12,515 bases of DNA from Candidatus Peregrinibacteria bacterium. Its GTDB lineage: Bacteria > Patescibacteriota > Gracilibacteria > UBA1369. The stretch lies in the NCBI GenBank assembly GCA_020849575.1, contig JADLFY010000129.1, positions 1-12,515 of the forward strand. Reading direction: 5' to 3'. Shown in pieces: positions 1 to 5,495 of the stretch (within the stretch, counting starts at the first letter, position 1; the number at the start of each line of letters is the position of its first letter). Under the pieces are notes generated by a model, which searched no databases, was not told where the DNA came from, and saw nothing but the letters and a program-made list of their open reading frames with translations. The position numbers and the translations under genes were made by a program.

Positions 1-110
1 TAATGATTATAGCCAAAATATCCGCCTATCACCAGAATAGCCAGAGTCATTAGAGCGAATTGAACTATGCTGCTTTTTAATTTTCTTTTTGTAACTAATT
101 GATTTTGCAT
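1..110 (-). CDS. Partial single-pass membrane protein, N-terminus only (PilO-like by position)
   Basis: Only the first 36 codons lie in the window, and the frame runs off the left edge. The protein starts MQNQLVTKRKLKSS and then has one hydrophobic segment, about residues 15-33. Basic residues before this segment suggest an N-in, C-out single-pass protein. The ATG begins 4 nt after the stop codon of the PilN-like gene, so the two are almost certainly co-transcribed and probably translationally coupled. No Shine-Dalgarno motif precedes the ATG. In type IV pilus loci PilN is normally followed by PilO, which has the same short cytoplasmic tail and single membrane helix, so PilO-like is the best guess. 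This rests on position and topology, because no PilO-specific domain is visible here. Confidence 0.6.
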   Translation of the reverse strand, partial: MQNQLVTKRKLKSSIVQFALMTLAILVIGGYFGYNH

Positions 111-114
111 AGAT

Positions 115-1770
115 TTAATTGTGTTTTACGGGAACTTTTATGGTTGCTACTTTTGGTGTATTCAAATCAGCTACTGGAGCATTATTTTTAGAAAAAGCAC
201 CAGATTCTATTTCCAGGTCAATTTTGAAACTCATTGAATATTCAATAGCCCCAGTTGAAGGATCAGTAGTTCTACTTACAGGGAATGAACGTAAAGTTAC
301 ATTCTTGAATTCTGGAGAAGATTCAAATGCTTCAATTAGGAAAGTAATTACTTCACGATTCGTACCACTTTCAGTAGTGTTGATACCATTAATCGCGACG
401 TGATTGCTTTCAGTATTAAATTCATAACTGGAATAGGAAATGCTGCTGGCATTGGCAGAACCCAGGCCACTATTGTGATCACTATTTACTTTAGTGGTAA
501 TTTTCTCAATTCTGTCCATCACTGCTGATAATTCAATTCTGTTATTTCTCAGATTGGCAATGGTTGCCAGATTTACTTTGGTTGAGGCCAATAAATCATC
601 AATATATTGTTTAAATGAAGATCTTTGTGCTGGATCATTGGTGGCCGCATATTCATCAGCTTCCAGCTTGAAGGCATCAGTAGTCTGCTCCTGCAATTTG
701 CTGATTAATTTGGTATTTCCTACCAGTTTCAAGGCATTATCATAAAAACCCAATTCCTGTTCTGTAGTAGTGGTTTGTTCACCAGCTGCAGCATTTTTAA
801 TATTTTGTTTTTCACCGATAATTGAATTTCTCAATTGTCTTTGGAATTCCAATTCATCCTGGGCTGGTGGAATTTCCTCTTCACCTCTGGTTCTATAGGT
901 CGCCACACTGATGGCCTGCCCCAGATTTGCTTTAGCTCCGGCCAATAATTCCGGCAAATGGTTTTTTGCTTCATCAACCACACTTTGAATTTCCGCTTTG
1001 GCCAGTTCAGTTCCTGGTTCTTCCAGATTATTCACACCATTGAGGAAACGTGTTGATTCATAACCAAACTGATTCAAATAAAGCTGACCAGTCAGGTAGC
1101 GATATTTATTCAAATCAGTTTGTACTCCTCTCAAACTCTGATTGAGATTAAAAAGATCATTTCTTAAATTGGAATCAAAGTTGTAGGTAAACATACCCAG
1201 AATATTAATTCCCGGGCTCAGTTGAAAATACAGGAATGAATTTATTCCAATCATGACCAGAGCCGAAACAAAAGCCATAAACTGGATAAGTCTTTTCTTT
1301 TTTCGCAATTTCAATTCAGTTTCCTGTTCAATACTCTTTTCCAAAATAGTAGATTTCTTGCCAAGCAAATCTTCAATCTTTGGTTGTTCCAGCTTGGCCT
1401 TTTGAGTGGCGATATTTTCCATCAATTTGCTGGAACCGGCTTTTTCCTGCAGGGCATTACTGGAGAAAAACTCACTTTTTTCGGCTGGAGGTAAATCTGA
1501 CTTTTTGATTTCCAGATTAAGCACAGCAGGTTTATTGTCAGCTGATTTGGCATTTGGAGTAGTTGAAGCTGGTGCTGGACTGGCTGGCGTTGGGGTGACA
1601 GGAGTTACGGGAGCAACAGAGGGGATAGCAGCAGAATTAGCTGCTGGTGGAACAGGGCTGGTATTGCCCCCTATTTTTGGAGTGAAATTGATGGAGATTG
1701 ACGATTGGTTTTCTGGCTTTTTTGAGCCATCATCCTTTGGTGTTTCCCCTCCAAGGTTAATTTTATCCAT
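115..1770 (-). CDS. PilN-like type IV pilus inner-membrane assembly protein with long Pro-rich cytoplasmic region
   Basis: This is a 551-aa bitopic membrane protein. Residues 1-130 are disordered and rich in Pro, Ala, Thr and Ser (densest at about 38-72). A basic stretch (KLRKKKR, 154-160) precedes one membrane helix at about 161-182. A largely helical extracytoplasmic region follows (about 190-430). The last block (about 448-521) has the pattern of the PilN C-terminal ferredoxin-like domain: a strand containing VAINGI, a helix with FLIEAFESSPEFKNV, and a closing strand with YSMSFKIDLEI. PilN normally joins PilM and PilO in the alignment complex of type IV pili. At 551 aa it is much longer than typical PilN proteins (roughly 180-220 aa); the extra length is the disordered tail and the helical insert. 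A membrane gene follows 4 nt downstream. PilN-like is an inference from motif pattern and context; another envelope protein with the same fold is possible. Confidence 0.55.
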   Translation of the reverse strand: MDKINLGGETPKDDGSKKPENQSSISINFTPKIGGNTSPVPPAANSAAIPSVAPVTPVTPTPASPAPASTTPNAKSADNKPAVLNLEIKKSDLPPAEKSEFFSSNALQEKAGSSKLMENIATQKAKLEQPKIEDLLGKKSTILEKSIEQETELKLRKKKRLIQFMAFVSALVMIGINSFLYFQLSPGINILGMFTYNFDSNLRNDLFNLNQSLRGVQTDLNKYRYLTGQLYLNQFGYESTRFLNGVNNLEEPGTELAKAEIQSVVDEAKNHLPELLAGAKANLGQAISVATYRTRGEEEIPPAQDELEFQRQLRNSIIGEKQNIKNAAAGEQTTTTEQELGFYDNALKLVGNTKLISKLQEQTTDAFKLEADEYAATNDPAQRSSFKQYIDDLLASTKVNLATIANLRNNRIELSAVMDRIEKITTKVNSDHNSGLGSANASSISYSSYEFNTESNHVAINGINTTESGTNREVITFLIEAFESSPEFKNVTLRSFPVSRTTDPSTGAIEYSMSFKIDLEIESGAFSKNNAPVADLNTPKVATIKVPVKHN

Positions 1771-1795
1771 GGAATTGGTATTAATAAATCTTCAT

Positions 1796-1824
1796 ATTAT
1801 ACCAAAAAATGGCTTAAAATGAAA
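1796..1824 (-). promoter_or_regulatory. Extended -10 promoter for the PilN-like gene
   Basis: On the minus strand a perfect TATAAT lies at 1801-1796 and is preceded by TGG, which gives the extended -10 form TGn-TATAAT. The -35 region is weak (TTTCAT at 17-bp spacing). Transcription would begin near 1789, leaving a leader of about 20 nt before the ATG at 1770, with no Shine-Dalgarno sequence in it. Confidence 0.6.
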
Positions 1825-1877
1825 GTCCCCGCACTATGATATAAGAAAACTACAGAGTAGTTTTGTCAAAACATCAA

Positions 1878-1909
1878 AAAACCGCCCTTCTTTTTTATCG
1901 GGCGGTTTT
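1878..1909 (-). terminator. Rho-independent terminator of rplJ-rplL
   Basis: A perfect 10-bp stem, AAAACCGCCC paired with GGGCGGTTTT, encloses a 12-nt loop. Read on the minus strand it is followed by further T residues, which together with the stem end give a T run just after the GC-rich core. It lies about 25 nt past the rplL stop codon. The opposite strand also has an A/T-rich arm, but no plus-strand gene ends here. Confidence 0.85.
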
Positions 1910-1933
1910 CGATTTAGCCGAACTATCAGGGAA

Positions 1934-2326
1934 TTATTTCAATTCTACTGTAGCACCAGCTTCTTCCAATTTCTTCTTCATTTCTTCACCTTCAGCACGT
2001 GCAACATTCTCTTTGAGAGGTTTTGGAGCACCGTCTACGAGATCTTTAGCTTCTTTGAGGCCAAGACCAGTGAGTTCACGTACAACCTTGATTACACCGA
2101 TCTTTTGACCACCACCGCTAGTAAGTACAACAGTAACAGTTGAAGACTCTTCAGCAGCAGCACCTGCACCGGCACCACCGGCTGGGGCCATCATCATAGG
2201 AGCAGCAGCAGATACACCGAATTTGTCTTCCATAGCCTTGACCAGATTAGCCAAGTCCAATACTGATAAAGATTCCACTAACTCGAGAATCTTTTCAGCA
2301 TCTTTGCTTAGATTTACTTCTGACAT
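1934..2326 (-). CDS. rplL: Ribosomal protein bL12 (L7/L12)
   Basis: This 130-aa protein is full length for the family. The N-terminal dimerisation domain (about 1-37: [20 protein letters not shown], then [11 protein letters not shown]) binds L10. A flexible Ala/Gly/Met/Pro hinge follows (about 38-58). The C-terminal domain (about 62-130) contains the conserved [12 protein letters not shown] helix that contacts translation factors and the usual end [14 protein letters not shown]7/L12 forms the mobile ribosomal stalk that recruits and stimulates the GTPases EF-Tu, EF-G, IF2 and RF3. The gene lies 33 nt after the rplJ stop in the classic rplJ-rplL order and ends at a strong terminator. The ATG at 2326 is the natural start; no Shine-Dalgarno motif is visible before it. 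Control is expected through the L10 leader upstream of rplJ. Confidence 0.97.
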   Translation of the reverse strand: MSEVNLSKDAEKILELVESLSVLDLANLVKAMEDKFGVSAAAPMMMAPAGGAGAGAAAEESSTVTVVLTSGGGQKIGVIKVVRELTGLGLKEAKDLVDGAPKPLKENVARAEGEEMKKKLEEAGATVELK

Positions 2327-2359
2327 TTGATAAGTAAGTTAAATTGATAAATAAAACGA

Positions 2360-3016
2360 TTAAGCCTGAGGAGCTTCGCCACCATTATTTTCAGCAGGTG
2401 GAGTTGCTTCAGCAGGAGCAGCTTCCGCAGCATTTTCAGTTGCAGCAGGAGCTTCAGCAGCCGCTGGTTCGGCACTGGCAGGGGCAGCAGCAGTTTCAAC
2501 TTTTGCCTCAGCTTCAGCAGAAGCAGGGGCTTTGTCCTTGAGACCTTTGAGCACCATATAGAAACCAGTAATTGGAGCTTTCATAGTTCCAACCAATTGA
2601 GCGAGTAACTGAATCTTTGAAGGTAGAGAAGCCAATTTAACAGCTTCAGCCTGGCTGAGTAATTTCCCTTCCATAATTCCACCAGTCAAAACAATTTTGT
2701 TTTCCACAGTGGCACCAAAATCTTTAACCAATTTTGATGGGATAATCATATCCTCATAGCCAATCACAGCTGCGATTGGACCCGGAAGTAAATCATCAGA
2801 AATCTCGGGGAGATTCTGATTTTTAGCAGCCAATTTCATTAAGGTTTTCTTGGCCACCACGAAATCAATTCCCTGGTCACGAAGATTTTGACGTAACTTG
2901 GTTACATCCTTAACTTTTAGGCCTTTGTTTTCAGCAAAGTAAATTGCCTGAGCTTTGGCAAATTTTTCCTCCAATTTTTTCAGAACTGAGCTCTTTTTTT
3001 CTTTTGTTATTGCCAT
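2360..3016 (-). CDS. rplJ: Ribosomal protein uL10 with an acidic Ala/Pro-rich C-terminal tail
   Basis: This 218-aa protein is the base of the ribosomal stalk: it anchors L7/L12 dimers to 23S rRNA next to L11. The N-terminal RNA-binding domain (about 1-130) begins MAITKEKKSSVLKKLEEKF and has the typical YFAENKGLKVKDVTKLRQNL and VVAKKTLMKLA blocks. The LPSKIQLLAQLVGTMKAPI segment (131-149) is the family signature, and the following helix (to about 160) carries the L7/L12 sites. Residues 162-218 form an extra tail made almost entirely of Ala, Glu, Pro and Ser, so the protein is about 50 aa longer than the usual 165-175. The tail is encoded by repetitive GCA/GCT/GAA codons. Expression is probably autoregulated through the leader RNA and attenuator immediately upstream. 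No Shine-Dalgarno motif precedes the ATG. Confidence 0.96.
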   Translation of the reverse strand: MAITKEKKSSVLKKLEEKFAKAQAIYFAENKGLKVKDVTKLRQNLRDQGIDFVVAKKTLMKLAAKNQNLPEISDDLLPGPIAAVIGYEDMIIPSKLVKDFGATVENKIVLTGGIMEGKLLSQAEAVKLASLPSKIQLLAQLVGTMKAPITGFYMVLKGLKDKAPASAEAEAKVETAAAPASAEPAAAEAPAATENAAEAAPAEATPPAENNGGEAPQA

Positions 3017-3033
3017 AAAAGGAGCTAGATAAT

Positions 3034-3065
3034 AAAAAACTCAACTTTGCCGAAGACAGTTTGAG
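3034..3065 (-). terminator. Attenuator hairpin in the rplJ leader
   Basis: On the minus strand the arms CTCAAACT and AGTTGAG (one bulged A) enclose a loop that contains a C-TTCG-G tetraloop. Six T residues follow at once (3039-3034). This is the form of an intrinsic terminator, yet it sits only 18 nt before the rplJ ATG, inside the 5' leader. It is therefore best read as an attenuator rather than the terminator of the gene before it. Confidence 0.65.
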
Positions 3066-3177
3066 TGCAATTAATACATCTTGAACCTCGCTGCAATGCA
3101 GAGGGGTTAAGCCGATATTTGCGTCTCGGTAGGGTGATTACGGCACGACCTATCCGTGCCTACCTACTGTCTTTGAC
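3034..3177 (-). ncRNA. Ribosomal protein L10 leader (autoregulatory mRNA structure)
   Basis: The leader starts just after the predicted transcription start and matches the bacterial L10 leader family. A stem pairs CAGTAGG (3169-3163) with CCTACCG (3133-3127), keeping the family's A-C mismatch. An apical hairpin pairs GGCACG with CGTGCC (3160-3142, 7-nt loop). The conserved CCGAGACGC follows on the 3' side (3128-3121). This mimics the L10 site on 23S rRNA, so free L10, probably with L7/L12, is expected to bind it and lower rplJ-rplL expression. A second imperfect hairpin around 3104-3086 lies between this fold and the attenuator. The segment AAGACAGT at 3173-3166 is exactly complementary to ACTGTCTT at 3060-3053 within the attenuator, which suggests a switch between alternative folds. 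Confidence 0.85.
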
Positions 3178-3183
3178 GGCAGG

Positions 3184-3212
3184 AATTTACACTGCTGCTG
3201 CGCTTATGTCAA
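3184..3212 (-). promoter_or_regulatory. rplJ-rplL promoter embedded in the end of the SelO-like gene
   Basis: On the minus strand a perfect -35 TTGACA (3212-3207) and a -10 TAAATT (3189-3184, 4 of 6) are separated by 17 bp. The start would be near 3177, exactly where the L10 leader begins. The -35 overlaps the codons for Val-Asp-Ile of the SelO-like protein, and the first three bases of the -10 are that gene's TAA stop. Confidence 0.75.
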
Positions 3213-4413
3213 CAGGAATCATGTCTTTTTCCTCTTCCTGATAGCGGATAATTTCCAGGGCATCATTTCCACTGCAGCGATTCCAACATTCAATAATAGC
3301 CTCCGCATATTTTTCGCGATCTTGATGTCTGATGCTGGTTTCGCTCAGGGTAGAAAAAACAGTTGCCTCTACCAGATTATTTAAATCTTCATCATTAAAA
3401 CTGCTTTTCTTTCTTTTCTTTAAAACATAATGCAGAATTCTCACCACACCAGGCCAGGTCTGGCGGGCAGGGAAGGGGTAATTGGGGATTTTGAAATCAT
3501 CGTCATGCACCGTTTCAAAATCAATTTCTTCACCAAATACACTGACATTTCTGGCATGTATAATTGGTTTAGCTGAAACAATTGCTTTACCAGCAACCAT
3601 GCACAGCACATTATTTCTGACTATCTGTTGTACCGTGTCATAAAAATATTCATCTGTCTCTTTTCCGCCCACTTCAGCAATTAATTTATCCAGAGCTTCC
3701 ATCTTTTGAAGCACATACAGATTGAGAAAATCCAAAATTCTGACATTACTGTCCATAGCTCTGACTATGATAGCGGGATCAAATCTTTCCGGAATAATAT
3801 TCAAACCCTTTAGAGCGCTGATATCAACAAATTCACCTTTGGAATTGGGTAAATGACAAAGTTGATAAATGCCCAAAACTCTTTGCATATACAAATCCAA
3901 TTCCTCATATTCCTGGGAAATCAGCTGTTCTTTCCTGGCTTCTCTCAAACCAAATAATCCTTTGATTTCTCCGATGAAACGTCTTGTCTGCAATGCTGAA
4001 ACCCATTTTCGTAATTCCTCGGCCTCCTCCATTTTCCCACGACTATGATTTTTGTCAGCAATTCTTTGTATATGTCGTAATGAAAAGGAAGTGGCTCCAA
4101 CACCTTTCATGGTGATAACCTTTTTTTTGCCATCAATATTGACGGTCTGATCCGCTTCCAATAATCTTCCACATTCATAAGGAGAACTAAGTACTTTCAC
4201 TTCAGATTTTTTGACCTGACGATATCTATCAATAACAATTTGCGGAATTATAAATCTGATATGTCCATGTACATATTTCCTCAGACTGCTCGAAAGGGCC
4301 ATCTCCGGAGCTTCATAGATAATTTCACTGCCAACTTCCACAGTTGTTTCGACATTTAGATAGCCGGTTCCGCCAAATAATCTGCTTAATCTTTGATTTG
4401 TACTCTTATACAT
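3187..4413 (-). CDS. Divergent SelO/YdiU-like protein (protein-AMPylase, pseudokinase fold)
   Basis: This 408-aa soluble protein shows, in order, motif blocks resembling the SelO/YdiU (UPF0061) family, whose members use an inverted kinase fold to transfer AMP to proteins. A GRLL...VNIDGKKKVITMKGVGATSF segment (82-110) matches the SelO block ending LKGxGxTPYSR; K103 would be the nucleotide-binding Lys. VRAMDSNVRILDF (217-229) matches RxAxSHxRFGHF, with R218 and R225 kept. NVSVFGEEIDF (289-299) matches DNMSILGxTIDYG, keeping metal-binding Asn289 and Asp298. Arg288 replaces the Asp proposed as catalytic base, and the C-terminal Cys/Sec of many SelO proteins is absent. The middle region (about 112-205) does not align by eye. 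I chose the ATG at 4413: an upstream TTG at 4458 would also open the frame, but it lies inside the promoter, before the predicted transcript start. The assignment is remote homology judged by eye. Confidence 0.55.
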   Translation of the reverse strand: MYKSTNQRLSRLFGGTGYLNVETTVEVGSEIIYEAPEMALSSSLRKYVHGHIRFIIPQIVIDRYRQVKKSEVKVLSSPYECGRLLEADQTVNIDGKKKVITMKGVGATSFSLRHIQRIADKNHSRGKMEEAEELRKWVSALQTRRFIGEIKGLFGLREARKEQLISQEYEELDLYMQRVLGIYQLCHLPNSKGEFVDISALKGLNIIPERFDPAIIVRAMDSNVRILDFLNLYVLQKMEALDKLIAEVGGKETDEYFYDTVQQIVRNNVLCMVAGKAIVSAKPIIHARNVSVFGEEIDFETVHDDDFKIPNYPFPARQTWPGVVRILHYVLKKRKKSSFNDEDLNNLVEATVFSTLSETSIRHQDREKYAEAIIECWNRCSGNDALEIIRYQEEEKDMIPVDISAAAV

Positions 4414-4435
4414 ATTTCTGTAAAAGTAAGTTGAA

Positions 4436-4463
4436 ATAATAGGCAAAAGACCATTCAAGTCAA
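4436..4463 (-). promoter_or_regulatory. Promoter of the SelO-like gene
   Basis: On the minus strand a -35 TTGACT (4463-4458, 5 of 6) and a -10 TATTAT (4441-4436, 5 of 6) are 16 bp apart. Transcription would start near 4429, leaving a leader of about 16 nt to the ATG at 4413 with no Shine-Dalgarno. The element lies in the 56-bp divergent gap shared with miaA; I see no equally good promoter pointing toward miaA. Confidence 0.65.
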
Positions 4464-4469
4464 ATTAAA

Positions 4470-5450
4470 ATGCACTCTGCATCTGTCTCAAAAGTCGAAA
4501 ATTTTATTGCTGAAATTGAAATACATCTCGCTGAAGCCAAGCAGCTTGGTTTAATTCCTCTGATTGCTGTCATCGGGCCAACCTGTTCAGGAAAAACCGC
4601 TTTGGGTATTGCCCTGGCCCACTATTTTTCTGGAGAAATTGTTTCTGCTGATTCCCGTCAAATTTACCGTTACCTGAATATTGGTACAGCCAAAGCAACT
4701 CCAGAGGAGCAGGCCGAAGCCGTTCATCATTTAATTGACCTGATTAATCCTGATCAGGCTTTTAGTTTGTCCGATTATCAACGACTCGCTTTTGAAACGA
4801 TCAAAAAAATTCATTCGACTGGTAAAACACCTATTCTTGTTGGCGGTACCGGTCTCTATATCAGTGCTGTGACCCAGAATTATCAATTACCGGAATCTGC
4901 ACCCGATCCGGAATTGCGTGCTCAATTGACTGATTATGCAGAGAGTCATGGGCCGGAAGCTCTCCACCAAAAATTAGTTGAACTTGATCCTCTCGCGGCA
5001 GCCCGCATCCACCCAAATAATCTGCGTTACGTCATCCGCGCCATCGAAATCATTTCCCAGACCTCACAGCCAAAAACCAATCAGCGGGCTGCCGCCCCTT
5101 TTGCCACTTTTTTTATTTCCATCGACTGGCCACGCGAAATCCTTTATCAAAAAATCAATCAGCGCATTGACGAACAGATGGACATGGGATTACTCAATGA
5201 AACCAGGGAATTACTTGGTCGTTATGCCCCCACTTTGCCAGCGCTTAGCTCATTGGGTTATCAGGAATTGGCAACTTTTTTACGCGGCGAAACATCTTTG
5301 GAAAAAGCGCTAGAGGACTTTAAACAAAACACTCGCAATTACGCCAAAAGACAATTAACTTGGTTTCGTAAATACAGCAATGTATACTCTGTGGACGGAA
5401 TGGAATTAGCCGAATTTATCAAAGCACTTAAAGCAAAAGCACAACTCTGA
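4470..5450 (+). CDS. miaA: tRNA dimethylallyltransferase
   Basis: This 326-aa enzyme transfers the dimethylallyl group from DMAPP to N6 of A37 in tRNAs that read UNN codons (i6A37), which steadies codon-anticodon pairing. The P-loop GPTCSGKT is at 36-43. The catalytic and substrate segment ADSRQIYRYLNIGTAKATPEE (60-80) follows, where Asp61 corresponds to the general base. GGTGLY is at 125-130, HPNNLRYVIRAIE at 181-193, and the tRNA-binding NTRNYAKRQLTWFR at 287-300. The N-terminus is about 27 residues longer than in E. coli MiaA, but no other Met occurs before residue 238, so the ATG is kept. It diverges from the SelO-like gene and leads into recJ 45 nt later, in the same reading frame with only its TGA between them. 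No Shine-Dalgarno motif is visible. Confidence 0.96.
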   Translation: MHSASVSKVENFIAEIEIHLAEAKQLGLIPLIAVIGPTCSGKTALGIALAHYFSGEIVSADSRQIYRYLNIGTAKATPEEQAEAVHHLIDLINPDQAFSLSDYQRLAFETIKKIHSTGKTPILVGGTGLYISAVTQNYQLPESAPDPELRAQLTDYAESHGPEALHQKLVELDPLAAARIHPNNLRYVIRAIEIISQTSQPKTNQRAAAPFATFFISIDWPREILYQKINQRIDEQMDMGLLNETRELLGRYAPTLPALSSLGYQELATFLRGETSLEKALEDFKQNTRNYAKRQLTWFRKYSNVYSVDGMELAEFIKALKAKAQL

Positions 5451-5495
5451 ATTCACCGAGCCCGGAATGCCCAAATTCCCCAACAAGATCAATCA

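Noticed and set aside
1406..1822. 138-aa open frame on the plus strand opposite the PilN-like gene
   Set aside because: It mirrors the Pro/Ala-rich codons of the minus-strand gene; a long complementary frame is expected from such composition, and there is no motif or promoter for it.
2314..2541. Gln- and Leu-rich frames on both strands over the end of rplJ
   Set aside because: They are other-frame readings of the GCA/GCT repeats that encode the L10 Ala-rich tail.
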